Positions 35,466-44,410 of a DNA stretch of 64,000 nt are shown piece by piece. The stretch spans positions 682,001 through 746,000 of the forward strand of contig NZ_JACLZJ010000002.1 in NCBI RefSeq assembly GCF_014253075.1, written 5' to 3'. Under the pieces are notes generated by a model, which made no database searches, had not been told where the DNA came from, and was given only the letters and a program-made list of their open reading frames with translations. This DNA is from Ochrobactrum sp. CM-21-5 (GTDB lineage: Bacteria; Pseudomonadota; Alphaproteobacteria; Rhizobiales; Rhizobiaceae). The position numbers and the translations under genes were made by a program. The stretch's first letter is position 1, and every line of letters starts with the position of its first letter.

Positions 35466-36137
35466 TCATTCTGTTCTGAAATCAACAGGCAACTGAATGA
35501 AAACGGGATCGCCGCGCATATCCGGAGACGGCCTGGGAAAATGCTTCTGCTCTGTGACCATCTCCAAAACTGCCTCATCGAGACGTTCCACGCCCGAACT
35601 CTGGCTGATTTTCGCGTCAATCAGTTTCCCGTCCCGGCTTAACTTTAAATCTACCATGGTCAGGCCCGAGGGTGTTTTTCCATCGGCAATGCTATCTTTC
35701 AGCGAACGTGTAAGGGTCCGGATTTTAGGGGAAACCAGCTCACCGAATTTATGTTGCCATTCCTTTATATTCGCCGGGCGCGGCAGCTGACTATGTATTT
35801 CATTTTCGCGGGCTTGCCTGCCAATTTCCGCAAGTTTGGGGCCGAATATGCTGACTGCCATGATCAGCAGCATTGACACGAAAGCGATGGAAGCGATTTT
35901 TTGTGATCGCCCGAACACCAGCCAAAGCAGCCATGTGATCGCGTAAGGGACTATCAGAACGATCAAATAAGCTGATAATCTGCCCAGTACAGCGGCATTC
36001 AGCATTCCTGCCCAGATAGAAACCCAGATTGCAAGTGCGCACCATATCAATATCCATGGTACAAGAATAAACCAGGCCACCAAAGGGACACGAAAAGTCC
36101 ATCGACGTGCCGGCTTGCTCGGTTTCAGTGTGTTCAT
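35466..36137 (-). CDS. membrane protein with a TonB-like C-terminal domain
   Basis: The 223-residue protein has three or four hydrophobic helices in its first 105 residues (VPLVAWFILVPWILIWCALA; IVLIVPYAITWLLWLVFG; IAFVSMLLIMAVSIFGPKLA) and a periplasmic C-terminal domain with the TonB fold pattern MVDLKLSRDGKLIDAKISQS, GVERLDEAVLEMV and FPRPSPDMRGDP. TonB C-domains contact outer-membrane receptors, but here the usual proline-rich linker and the single N-terminal helix are absent, so classical TonB energy coupling is uncertain. It lies at the end of a minus-strand run of four or five genes. Confidence 0.75.
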   Translation of the reverse strand: MNTLKPSKPARRWTFRVPLVAWFILVPWILIWCALAIWVSIWAGMLNAAVLGRLSAYLIVLIVPYAITWLLWLVFGRSQKIASIAFVSMLLIMAVSIFGPKLAEIGRQARENEIHSQLPRPANIKEWQHKFGELVSPKIRTLTRSLKDSIADGKTPSGLTMVDLKLSRDGKLIDAKISQSSGVERLDEAVLEMVTEQKHFPRPSPDMRGDPVFIQLPVDFRTE

Positions 36138-36147
36138 TTTTCTGATC

Positions 36148-36270
36148 TTACTTTTCGGCTACGCCCAGGTGAGAATGAAAAGGCAAATATGCCTTTACTT
36201 TCATGAGAGATCGAAGTGTTGCGCGCTCCACCGCACTATCGCACACTGTTAACTGAACCAGCTTTCCCAT
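36148..36270 (-). CDS. possible 40-residue small protein
   Basis: ATG 36270 preceded by GGAAAGG opens a 40-residue frame, MGKLVQLTVCDSAVERATLR and then SLMKVKAYLPFHSHLGVAEK, whose stop lies 10 bases before the TonB-like start. The tight spacing and ribosome-binding site suggest a real gene, but there is no recognised family, so the call is tentative. Confidence 0.35.
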   Translation of the reverse strand: MGKLVQLTVCDSAVERATLRSLMKVKAYLPFHSHLGVAEK

Positions 36271-36286
36271 TTCGCTTCCTTTCCGT

Positions 36287-36709
36287 CTAATCGCGTGCCG
36301 GTTCGTTGAACCAGAACAGGGCAACGATCGTGCCAACCGGCATGAACCACGACACGAGCTGAAACCAACCGCTTCTGTTTGTGTCGTGCAGGCGCCGTGC
36401 TGTGACTGAAAAAAACGGTATCATCGTAACGAGCAGCAAGATCGAAACAATAATGTCTGGAAGGTTGAGCTGGCCGAGCACGAATAGCATCAGCACATAG
36501 AAAAGCATCGCATACCAGAATTCCGTGCGGCTCGCCCTGCCTTTGAAATCGAAGTATCCGGTAAAGAATCTCCGAACCGCAGTTGTAAAGTCGACAGGTG
36601 AAGCTGTCTCGCCAAAGCGGTTAGGGCCTTGCGGTGGTTTGTTCTTATAGGAAATTACAAAAACAAAAAGCAGTGAAACCAATATGCCAAACGCGAAAAT
36701 CCAATGCAT
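36287..36709 (-). CDS. DUF805 family membrane protein
   Basis: The 140-residue protein (from ATG 36709; an upstream start would add 22) has the DUF805 pattern: RFFTGYFDFKGRASRTEFWY at residues 56-75, helices YVLMLFVLGQL and IIVSILLLVTMIPFFSV, and the signature ARRLHDTNRSGWFQL. DUF805 proteins are inner-membrane proteins of unknown function. It is second or third in the minus-strand run of the cluster. Confidence 0.85.
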   Translation of the reverse strand: MHWIFAFGILVSLLFVFVISYKNKPPQGPNRFGETASPVDFTTAVRRFFTGYFDFKGRASRTEFWYAMLFYVLMLFVLGQLNLPDIIVSILLLVTMIPFFSVTARRLHDTNRSGWFQLVSWFMPVGTIVALFWFNEPARD

Positions 36710-36823
36710 TATTCCGAAATCTCCGTTCTCATGATTATGGAGTTCATCCGGGAAGAGGGTGAAACGACGTTCCAACCAAATCCGATCCTGCTCCTGGCCG
36801 CGGAAAACGTGGCGGGGGGCGGG

Positions 36824-37174
36824 CTAGAAGGGCGGCATCGTGACGAGGCCATACACAGCGCCGACGACAAACCCGATGCTGAAACTATAGCGACGCAACC
36901 ATGGACGATCAGTGGGCAGGTTGTTTGGAATCGGATCAGACTCGGGCGGACGCCCGCGACAGCGCTGCCAGAGCACCACAAGTCCAACAATTATCCCTTC
37001 GAACAGAAACTGGAAAAGGAGTAACGGCAAGGCTAAAACTACGAGCATCCAAAGTCCACTGTATAGCAGGACGATCATCCCACCGATGATCAATCCGACA
37101 AATAAGCCCAACGCAAACCCTGCGGTCGTCACACACCAGTCTGCGAGTGTCATTTTGCGTTTAACTATTTCCAT
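36824..37174 (-). CDS. membrane protein of unknown function
   Basis: The 116-residue protein has two or three glycine-rich hydrophobic segments (TAGFALGLFVGLIIGGMIVL; WMLVVLALPLLLFQFLFEGI) and a short hydrophilic part (RGRPPESDPIPNNLPTDRPW) before a last helix (SIGFVVGAVYGLVTMPPF). ATG 37174 is used; 37153 is an alternative. The family is not recognised. Confidence 0.6.
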   Translation of the reverse strand: MEIVKRKMTLADWCVTTAGFALGLFVGLIIGGMIVLLYSGLWMLVVLALPLLLFQFLFEGIIVGLVVLWQRCRGRPPESDPIPNNLPTDRPWLRRYSFSIGFVVGAVYGLVTMPPF

Positions 37175-37207
37175 GGACTTTCTTTTGTGCGTCAACAGAG
37201 ATTGGAC

Positions 37208-37474
37208 TCACCGGCCGCTGCTTCGCCTCAAGGCGACAATCCAAAATAGCCCCGCAGCGACCGCGCCATGGGCGGCAAGGAGCGCCACCCTCAAACTCAG
37301 CCATCCGAGATATCGGGCAATGAAGAATGCCGGTATTCCGAGAATTAATGCGAATGGATAGCTGATGACTATGATCGGGAAGCCCCGAAAGCCTCCCGCG
37401 ACAAAGATTTGCAGCACGCCTGATGACGCCAGAGGTGACAAGGCAAATCCCACAACAATCCTTAGAATACGCAT
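37208..37474 (-). CDS. shortened paralogue of the small membrane protein at 32969
   Basis: The 88-residue protein matches the 32969-33331 product over both halves: RIVVGFALSPLASSGVLQIF, GFRGFPIIVISYPFALILGI and, after a gap, LLAAHGAVAAGLFWIVALRR. About 32 residues (third membrane segment) present in the longer copy are missing with the frame kept. It is the first gene of the minus-strand run of the cluster, facing its paralogue across about 4 kb. Confidence 0.75.
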   Translation of the reverse strand: MRILRIVVGFALSPLASSGVLQIFVAGGFRGFPIIVISYPFALILGIPAFFIARYLGWLSLRVALLAAHGAVAAGLFWIVALRRSSGR

Positions 37475-38110
37475 CACACTACCAGAAATAGCAACATCCT
37501 CGAGTTCTATTTCAAATCAAATACATGCCTGATTATGAAGTAAATAGCAAAAAACCCAATGCAATCTCATATACCAACCCTCCCCAATACGTGAGCCATT
37601 TAACAGTTACCTCCCTTTGAATCCCTTTCAGTCGATGCGTGTAATTCTGATTTTTATATTAACATAACGAAAAACCCACCCAAATTTAGAACAAGATAAA
37701 CTTCAAAAACCAATAAAAATGAGATAATTATTATATATATTTTTGATCTGTATTTCTGTAGGAAAATCTCGCGGATATTATTGGTCTACATCTTCATAAT
37801 GCGTTCGCAATCTATACAGACGAAGCGGCGCCGTAAGATTATCCATAATCTGGTTGCCAGCGGATAAACAACACCGCAAAGTGATGACCATCACAGCTAG
37901 AGTGATTGCAGGATTGCCATGACGTCGAGCAACGATGCTGATCGTGATACCCGGCACATACGTCTCTCGGACTACGCCAACTTCTTGACTGTGGACCAAT
38001 CACGGTGGCGCTCCCGTGCGGCGGGTTGATCGTTGGTTGCGGAGCATGCAACTACCGATACCGACATTCATTAGCGGTACAGGTATGACCAACCTTAGCT
38101 CATCCAAACC
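37475..38110. other. AT-rich intergenic region
   Basis: About 640 bases. Positions 37490-37780 are markedly AT-rich compared with the rest of the window, including a near-pure A/T run at 37715-37750. No gene is recognised. It borders the serine recombinase remnant, so it may be part of a decayed mobile element. Confidence 0.5.
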
Positions 38111-38440
38111 GATCATATCGTACTGATTGCCGGTCCTGATGATGAGGTCGCCGGCGTGGTGCACGAGATTTATCAACGCTTCGTCGAAGACCTTATCCCG
38201 GGCCGGCAGATCGCTAACGAGCTCAATGCCCGCGGCATCGTCACGGATCTGGGCCGCACTTGGACGAGAGGCACGGCCCATCAGATTCTGATCAATAAAA
38301 AATATATCGGCAACAATGTATGGAACAGGGTGTCGTTCAAACTGAAGAAGAAACACGTCCGATATGTGAATTCGCGCCGACGGAGCCTTTCCACTGATCG
38401 TCGACCAACCTTTCTTCGATGCGGCACCAAGGTCTTCCTC
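38111..38440 (+). pseudogene. large serine recombinase remnant (Recombinase domain)
   Basis: The plus strand reads GPDDEVAGVVHEIYQRFVED, IANELNARGIVTDLGRTWTR and GTAHQILINKKYIGNNVWNR, the Recombinase domain of site-specific serine recombinases. After VRYVNSRRR the match resumes one frame over as AFPLIVDQPFFDAA. The catalytic resolvase domain with its serine is absent. This is an inactive relic of a phage- or ICE-type integrase or transposon. Confidence 0.75.
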
Positions 38441-38599
38441 CAATGCCCTGACCCTTGCGCTGACACTGGGCTGGCTGACTCCGAGTACGTTCGCGGCTCG
38501 GTGAAAGCGTGGATCAGGGATGCGAGGGGAATGCGCGATCCCAATGAAGTCGCCCCCCGTTGACGATCAATTATCGATGCAACCGGCCGTCGCATCAGC

Positions 38600-39493
38600 T
38601 TAGCCGCTTGCCTTTCGGTTTAGCGAGTTCGCAGGCAGACTCTGGATGAACTGCCAAGCCGTTCGACCGGAACGCGAACCGCGTTGCATGGCCCATTCGA
38701 GCGCGCGGCGCTTCAATTCTTCCGGGTCCACGGCGACTTTGAGATGCTCGGCGTAACCCAGAACCATGTCGAGATAACCGTCCTGATCGACATTATGAAA
38801 TCCGAGCCACAAGCCAAACCGATCCGAGAGCGATACCTTTTCTTCCACCGCCTCACCGGGATTAATTGCCGTTGCCTGCTCGTTCTCAATCATGTCACGC
38901 GCGAGGATATGTCGGCGATTTGATGTGGCGTAGAAGATCACATTCTCTGGTCGTCCAGCGATGCCGCCATCGAGGACCGCCTTTAAAGATTTGTATGCGG
39001 CGTCTCCTGCGTCAAACGATAAGTCGTCGCAAAACAGGATGAAGCGTCTTTCCTCGGTTGTTTCGAGCAACGCCAGCAATTCAGGAAGAGTCCCAATATC
39101 CTCGCGTTGGATTTCAACCAGCGCGACAGGAGCATCTGCTTTGGCAAACTCGTGATTCACGGTGGCATGAACCGCCTTAACCAAGGATGATTTTCCTGTG
39201 CCGCGTGCACCCCATAGCAAAGCGTTGTTCGCTGGCTCTCCGCGTGCAAAGTGCCTTGTGTTGTTAAGTAGAGTTGCCCGCTGACTATCCACGCGCTTGA
39301 GCAGATCAATGTCGATCCGCGAAATATGCGTAACGGGTTTTAAGCGCGTTTCTCCGGCCTGCCAAAGATAACCCTCGGCGATCTCTTCAAGACCGGAAGA
39401 ACGGACCGGAGGTGTAAGTCGCTCCAGAGCCTCCGCGATCCGCAGCAGAACGTCCCGATTGCCATTTTTAAATGCAGCGTCTTCCATTTTCAT
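38600..39493 (-). CDS. DUF815-family ATP-binding protein
   Basis: The 297-residue protein has a Walker A GARGTGKSSLV near residue 95, Walker B RFILFCDDLSFDAGD, a sensor region NVIFYATSNRRHI, and the DUF815 segment VSLSDRFGLWLGFHNVDQDG YL. This AAA-like family has unknown function; Rhizobiales often encode it next to housekeeping genes. Here it sits among remnants, with its start adjoining a truncated AraC gene on the other strand, so it may have been relocated intact. Confidence 0.88.
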   Translation of the reverse strand: MKMEDAAFKNGNRDVLLRIAEALERLTPPVRSSGLEEIAEGYLWQAGETRLKPVTHISRIDIDLLKRVDSQRATLLNNTRHFARGEPANNALLWGARGTGKSSLVKAVHATVNHEFAKADAPVALVEIQREDIGTLPELLALLETTEERRFILFCDDLSFDAGDAAYKSLKAVLDGGIAGRPENVIFYATSNRRHILARDMIENEQATAINPGEAVEEKVSLSDRFGLWLGFHNVDQDGYLDMVLGYAEHLKVAVDPEELKRRALEWAMQRGSRSGRTAWQFIQSLPANSLNRKASG

Positions 39494-39499
39494 CAATCC

Positions 39500-39888
39500 A
39501 CAATCTCAGGCACCTCATGCGCCTGCTGGCGGAGGTAGTCCAAGTCTCGGATGTATTGCCATTGCATCTTCCCTTACCCTCAGAGCCGCGAGTCAAGTTC
39601 ATCTGCGAATCAATCAGCCGGCATCCTTGCGATGTTTCGACCGCCAGTGAATGGGCCAAACGCCTAAACGTGACCGCCAAGACAGTGCACCAGCTCTTCG
39701 TCAAGGAAACGGGCATGACCTTCGCACAATGGCGCGAGCAGGCGCGTTTGGTGTATGCACTTCAAAGGCTAGCGGGTGGCGAGCGCGTAATCGATGTCGC
39801 ATTCGAGTGCGGATACGCCAGTCAGAGCGCGTTTACCGCGATGTTTCGGAGACATTTCGGGGTTCCTCCATCAAGTTTTTATCGCTAG
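39500..39888 (+). pseudogene. AraC-family regulator, N-terminal part missing
   Basis: The plus strand encodes PLHLPLPSEPRVKFICESIS, EWAKRLNVTAKTVHQLFVKE and ERVIDVAFECGYASQSAFTA, followed by MFRRHFGVPPSSFYR and a stop. This is the complete C-terminal AraC DNA-binding domain plus part of the linker. The N-terminal cupin-type sensor (about 130 residues) is absent because homology stops near 39500, at the start of the oppositely oriented DUF815 gene. A free-standing DNA-binding fragment could in principle be expressed. Confidence 0.65.
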
Positions 39889-39994
39889 GCGGCAACCCAG
39901 TCATAACTATCGTCATAGTCCCAACCCCTTCTGCCGCCTCAACTGCCGCGACACCGATCCGCCCTGCACAATACCCATGCCCCCCGCGGCCGAG

Positions 39995-40138
39995 TTAACG
40001 GTCGATGAGGGGCCGCCGCGGGACAAAGGTGAATTCATGGCTCTTTTTCACCGCGGCGAACTTGCCACTGACGGTTTCGCCGTCCGTGGTGACACGGAAG
40101 GGCAGCGCCTTGTCGCCTGCCATTTTCATGCTAACGCG
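39995..40138 (-). pseudogene. unrecognised C-terminal fragment fused to the IS3 remnant
   Basis: The minus strand reads RVSMKMAGDKALPFRVTTDG, ETVSGKFAAVKKSHEFTFVP and RRPLIDR before the stop at 39995. It continues in frame from the IS3 transposase remnant but does not resemble a transposase. It is probably the 3' end of another gene joined by deletion. The family is not recognised. Confidence 0.3.
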
Positions 40139-40445
40139 AGCAATACCGCGCAGAATGAAGAGATCGGAAAGCACATCGATGACATCAACTGCCTTCAGTT
40201 TCCTCTCGACGCGAATGGCGATACACTCCCGTGTGAACTCGTCGATCACATTGAGCATCCGGATTTCCTGCCATTGTGCGTACGGTCCTCGACGAAGCCG
40301 TAGGACCAGACATGGTTGGGGTATTCCGGCCGAAGCCGGATGCACGAACTGTCGTTCAGCCACAAACGACTGCGCTTAGGTTGCTTGTGCGGCACTTTCA
40401 GCTCCTCCCTCCCGCCGGAAGATGCGCTCGACCCCTGCGCCGATG
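40139..40445 (-). pseudogene. IS3-family transposase (OrfB) remnant
   Basis: The minus strand contains in broken frames LKVPHKQPKRSRLWLNDSSC, IRLRPEYPNHVWSYGFVEDR and MLNVIDEFTRECIAIRVERK followed by VDVIDVLSDLFILRGI. This is the start of the integrase core of an IS3 (IS407-like) OrfB. Frameshifts occur near 40280, and the catalytic Asp/Glu region after ILRG is lost. Confidence 0.75.
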
Positions 40446-40653
40446 TTCACCCAGTGGAACCGTTGCCCCGATCACATGTAGAAAACACAGAATATTATAG
40501 GTCATCGCACCTCCAGTATCATTGCAACGATATGCGTCACGGCAACCGGAAAGTCGCCATCAGGGCTTAATGCTGCTGATATCTGCTGTCGTCTACAAAT
40601 TATCCGCTAGCCATCCCGTGCGCAATCCCACGCCTGTTAACGTGGCATACCTC

Positions 40654-41598
40654 CTAAAGAGTGCTGTAAAGATATTGCGCGACAAACAGATCGAGATGCC
40701 CGCCGCCGACATTCTTGTAGACGGTGATCTGGCGGTCGTCGCTCCGACCCGGATGTTTTGCCTGGCACAGCTCGATCAGATCGGCTTCGATCTGCTCGCG
40801 GCTGATCAGACCGGTGGCAAGCGGAATGCCGAGTTCGCCCGAGCCATCACAACAATGACGCGTATCGACAAACACCCGTCCCGCACGACGGAACACGTCA
40901 TCATCGGCTTCTCGCATGTCTGGCATATAGGCGCCGATCAGATCGACATGAGCGCCCTCTTTCAGCAGTCTTCCCTTGACGAGCGGACTCGTCGACATGG
41001 TGACACAGGATATAATGTCCGCCTTGGCGACGGTGTCATCGAGATCCTGCACGGCAGCGATGTCGACGCCGGCAATGTCAAGCCGACCAGCCAATTTTTC
41101 CGCCTTGTCGAAATTGCGGTTCCAGATAAAGACTTGGCGGATCGATGGTCGGCTGGCGCAATGAGCCTGCACCACATGTGGCGCTAGCCCCCCGGCGCCG
41201 ACCACCAGCAAGGTACTGGCGTCCTTGCGTGCCAGCAGGCTGGCGCCAAGCGCCGAATCTGCCGCCGTCTTCTTGAAGGTTTCAATGGCACCGTCGCAGA
41301 CCATCAGCGCTTCGCCGGTCTGACCGCTGAACAGCGTTACCGTGCCTTGGATCGAGGGTTGGGCCACAGGAAGTTTGACATTCGCAGGGAAAACGCCGAC
41401 CAGTTTGACGGCAACAGCCTCGCCTTCGAGCCACGCTACCAGGGACACGAACTGGTTGTCAGCACTTTGCCGGTCCTGAAGTACAGTAGTGTCGCTTTGC
41501 GGTCGTTTGCCGGTGGCATGCGCTTGACGCAAGGCTTCAATCAATCCTGGATAATCGAGCGCGGCATCGGTTTGCTGTGAATTGAGAGTTATCATCAT
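40654..41598 (-). CDS. ornithine cyclodeaminase/mu-crystallin family protein
   Basis: The 314-residue OCD-family protein has VKLVGVFPANVKLPVAQPSI, the lysine loop CDGAIETFKKTAADSALGAS, the NAD motif LLVVGAGGLAPHVVQAHCAS, DIISCVTMSTSPLVKGRLLK and the C-terminal KNVGGGHLDLFVAQYLYSTL. It lies 9 bases downstream of the amino-acid ABC ATPase gene, in the fructosamine cluster. A role in converting the amino acid freed by deglycation (for example ornithine to proline, or as an amino-acid dehydrogenase) is plausible but unproven. The pseudogene at 22862-23487 is a close relative. Confidence 0.88.
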   Translation of the reverse strand: MMITLNSQQTDAALDYPGLIEALRQAHATGKRPQSDTTVLQDRQSADNQFVSLVAWLEGEAVAVKLVGVFPANVKLPVAQPSIQGTVTLFSGQTGEALMVCDGAIETFKKTAADSALGASLLARKDASTLLVVGAGGLAPHVVQAHCASRPSIRQVFIWNRNFDKAEKLAGRLDIAGVDIAAVQDLDDTVAKADIISCVTMSTSPLVKGRLLKEGAHVDLIGAYMPDMREADDDVFRRAGRVFVDTRHCCDGSGELGIPLATGLISREQIEADLIELCQAKHPGRSDDRQITVYKNVGGGHLDLFVAQYLYSTL

Positions 41599-41607
41599 TC
41601 GTTCCTG

Positions 41608-42387
41608 TCAGGCCACGCGCGCCAGAAAACTTCTGGTACGCGGATGTTGTGGATTGCCCATCACCTTTTTGGGCGGGCCGGATTCAACAATCACGCCACC
41701 ATCCATGAAAATCAGATGGTCGGCGACTTCGCGGGCGAAGTTCATTTCATGCGTGACAACAATCATGGTCACGCCGTCTTCGGCCAGCTGGCGCATCACC
41801 GCCAGAACCTCACCGACCAGTTCCGGATCAAGAGCTGATGTCGGTTCGTCAAACAGCATCAGCTGCGGCTGCATTGCCAGCGAACGGGCAATCGCCACGC
41901 GTTGCTGCTGCCCACCGGAAAGCTGGTCGGGATAATAATTGGCACGCTCGGTAAGGCCGACTTTTTCCAGCAGTTCCAACGCCGCCGCGGTGGCCGCCTG
42001 GCGGCTGGTCTTGCGTACGATCATCGGCGCCTCAATGATATTTTCCACCACGGTCTTGTGGGGAAACAGATGGAAGCCCTGAAACACCATCCCCATTTTC
42101 TGGCGCTGGTGCGCCAGTTCGTTGAAGGACAACGTATAGAGCCGCTCGCCCTGCCAACGCATGCCGATCGGCTCACCTTCCAGCAACACGGCGCCAGAAT
42201 CCGGCACTTCGAGATAGTTCAGGCAGCGCAGCAATGTGCTTTTTCCGGAACCGGATGGCCCGACAATGCAGGTCACGTCACCTTTTTCCACCATCATATC
42301 GATGCCGTCGAGCACCCGGTGATCGCCAAAAGATTTGGTCAGTTTTTCTACCTGCAGCAGTGGCACTGTCGCGGATGTTTCGTTCAT
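41608..42387 (-). CDS. amino-acid ABC transporter ATP-binding protein
   Basis: The 259-residue PAAT ATPase shows GPSGSGKST (Walker A), [17 protein letters not shown] (Q-loop), [16 protein letters not shown] (signature) and [20 protein letters not shown] (Walker B). It overlaps the permease stop by ATGA. It energises uptake for the fructosamine cluster. Confidence 0.93.
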   Translation of the reverse strand: MNETSATVPLLQVEKLTKSFGDHRVLDGIDMMVEKGDVTCIVGPSGSGKSTLLRCLNYLEVPDSGAVLLEGEPIGMRWQGERLYTLSFNELAHQRQKMGMVFQGFHLFPHKTVVENIIEAPMIVRKTSRQAATAAALELLEKVGLTERANYYPDQLSGGQQQRVAIARSLAMQPQLMLFDEPTSALDPELVGEVLAVMRQLAEDGVTMIVVTHEMNFAREVADHLIFMDGGVIVESGPPKKVMGNPQHPRTRSFLARVA

Positions 42388-43310
42388 TTTTGATATCCAA
42401 GCGCAAATTTAAAGGGCCGCAGTCGGGACAAGAATGACGTGGAACGGATGGTCTGCCGGGACTTCAGGTGGTTCTCGATTTGGTGTTCGATGATGGTCAG
42501 GGCGGTTGACAGGATGAGATACCAGATCGTGGCCACGATCAGCAGCGGAATGGTCTGATAGGTGCGCGAATAGATCATCTGCGCCGAATAGAGCAGATCC
42601 GGCAAGGCCAGAACGCTGACCAGCGACGTGAATTTCAGCATTGAAATGGTATCATTTCCGATCGGCGGAATGATGATGCGGATTGCCTGCGGCAGCACGA
42701 TGCGCGTCATGATCTGAAACCGCGTCATGCCAAGCGTCGCGGCGGCCTCGGTCTGGCCCGGATTGATCGCCTGGATGCCAGCCCGGATGGTTTCGGCAGC
42801 ATAGGCGCTTTCTGTAAAGGACAGGCCAAGCAGTGCTGCACTCATCGGCGTGATCAGCGTGTTCATGTCCCAGGACCAAAAGGTCGGCCCGAGCGGGATG
42901 CCAATGGTCAGACTGGGAACCAGCAGCGCCAGATTGTACCAGAAAATCAGCTGAACCAGGGGCGGAACGCCGCGAAAGAACCATATCCACAGCCAGCTTG
43001 CCCATTGCAGCACCGGATTGGCCGACAGGCGCATCACGGCCAGTATGATGCCAATGGCAAAGCCGAAGATCATTGCGGCAAAAGTCAGGAACAGCGTGCG
43101 CGCCAAGCCGGCAAGAATGTCGGGATGAAACATGTAGCTGACGACAATGTTCCATTGCAGGTTCTCATTGGTCGCCAGCATACTGACAAAACTCAATGCG
43201 ATCAGGATGAGCGCGGTACCGGTGATCCATCGCGACGGATGGCGCACGGCTATCGGTTTGACACTATGTATGTCCGGCCGGTGCACGACCGTCTTTGCTG
43301 TTCTTGCCAT
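42384..43310 (-). CDS. amino-acid ABC transporter permease
   Basis: The 308-residue permease has a long N-terminal region with one helix ([20 protein letters not shown]) ahead of the usual five-helix PAAT core, with the coupling motif [21 protein letters not shown] single permease gene suggests a homodimeric channel. GGAGT precedes the ATG at 43310. It sits 153 bases downstream of the binding-protein gene, with a hairpin in the gap. Confidence 0.9.
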   Translation of the reverse strand: MARTAKTVVHRPDIHSVKPIAVRHPSRWITGTALILIALSFVSMLATNENLQWNIVVSYMFHPDILAGLARTLFLTFAAMIFGFAIGIILAVMRLSANPVLQWASWLWIWFFRGVPPLVQLIFWYNLALLVPSLTIGIPLGPTFWSWDMNTLITPMSAALLGLSFTESAYAAETIRAGIQAINPGQTEAAATLGMTRFQIMTRIVLPQAIRIIIPPIGNDTISMLKFTSLVSVLALPDLLYSAQMIYSRTYQTIPLLIVATIWYLILSTALTIIEHQIENHLKSRQTIRSTSFLSRLRPFKFALGYQK

Positions 43311-43370
43311 GATTTACTCCAGACTACCGTATCGTGTTTAGCGAAATTCGTATTCGAACTCACCAAACCC

Positions 43371-43392
43371 GCCGGCCCCGTTTCAGGCCGGC
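43371..43392 (-). terminator. hairpin between binding-protein and permease genes
   Basis: GCCGGCC, 8 bases and GGCCGGC form a 7-bp GC-only stem in the gap between the substrate-binding gene and its permease. Such intercistronic hairpins commonly protect the binding-protein mRNA 3' end and reduce read-through, giving excess binding protein. Confidence 0.5.
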
Positions 43393-43463
43393 CCTTGCGT
43401 GATGGACCGGGACTGTATTCGCGCCGTCGCCTACTGGCTGGCGCTCTTCTTCATTAGGCCGGA

Positions 43464-44339
43464 CTATTTTGGCTCCGGATTGTCCTTGGTAATCAGAACT
43501 GCCTTTTCCAGGGTGCCAGCACCATCAACGCCCCACTTTGCCATGATTTCCTTGTAGGAGCCGTCATCGATCATCGATTGGATGGCATCACGGAAAATTG
43601 GCCCGAGCGCATCGCCCTTGCGCACGCCAATGCCGTTGAAGACCGGATTGCTGACCAGTTCGGATACGCTGAAGCGACCGGTAATCTTGGCCATATAATG
43701 CATTTTTGCCGATCCGGCCGCCACCATCTCAACGCGCCCCGAGGATACAGCCAGTTCGGCGGCGTTCTGGGTGGTGAATTGCTGCAGGTTGATCGGCTTC
43801 TCACCCGCGGATTCGCACAATTCCGTGCTCTTTTCCTTCAGATACTGGTAGTCCCAAGCGCCGGTCATCACGGCAACACTGTGGCCGCACAGATCCTTTT
43901 CCGACTTGATGGCGAAATCCTTGCCTTTCAGAAAGGCATATGCCGTGCCTTCCTTGCGCTGAGGAATGAAATCAAGCGAATCGAGCCGTTCCGGCGTTAC
44001 GCCAAAGGAAGAAAATCCGGCGTCAAAGCGCTTGCTGGCCAAGCCGGGAATGATGGCGTCAAAACTGGTTGCGGTAAACTCGAATGGCACGCCGATGCGT
44101 TCTGACATGGCGTTAGCCATGTCGATGCTCCAGCCCTTCAGGACGCCGTCTTCGACAAATTCGTCGGGCGGCCAGTCATTGAAGGCGGCAATCTTGACGC
44201 CCTTCTTGTAATTCTCTGGCACGGCGTCCTGGAGCGCCTTGATTGGTTCGGCATGCAACGACGTGAAGCTGATGGCCGTGGCCAGCGCTGCCAGCACTAC
44301 CGTCAAGCGCCGCGATGCGGTTTTGCGACTATTGGACAT
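43464..44339 (-). CDS. amino-acid ABC transporter substrate-binding protein
   Basis: The 291-residue family 3 binding protein starts with a Sec signal (RLTVVLAALATAISFTSLHA, cleavage before EPIKAL). The mature part has GVKIAAFNDWPPDEFVEDGV, GWSIDMANAMSERIGVPFEF and LCGHSVAVMTGAWDYQYLKE. Family 3 proteins bind amino acids and opines such as octopine or mannopine; in this cluster a fructosyl-amino acid is the likely ligand. It is the promoter-proximal gene, with a LacI-type palindrome 72 bases upstream of its start. Confidence 0.9.
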   Translation of the reverse strand: MSNSRKTASRRLTVVLAALATAISFTSLHAEPIKALQDAVPENYKKGVKIAAFNDWPPDEFVEDGVLKGWSIDMANAMSERIGVPFEFTATSFDAIIPGLASKRFDAGFSSFGVTPERLDSLDFIPQRKEGTAYAFLKGKDFAIKSEKDLCGHSVAVMTGAWDYQYLKEKSTELCESAGEKPINLQQFTTQNAAELAVSSGRVEMVAAGSAKMHYMAKITGRFSVSELVSNPVFNGIGVRKGDALGPIFRDAIQSMIDDGSYKEIMAKWGVDGAGTLEKAVLITKDNPEPK

Positions 44340-44410
44340 TTATCTCCCCTATGACTTGAATTTTATCCCCTTGCGAGGCTCGTCTTCTACTTGCGTTGCT
44401 GATAATGATA

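Noticed and set aside
35466-36137. Calling the TonB-like protein a true TonB energy transducer
   Set aside because: It has several N-terminal helices and no proline-rich linker, and no ExbB/ExbD genes are nearby; only the C-terminal domain resembles TonB.
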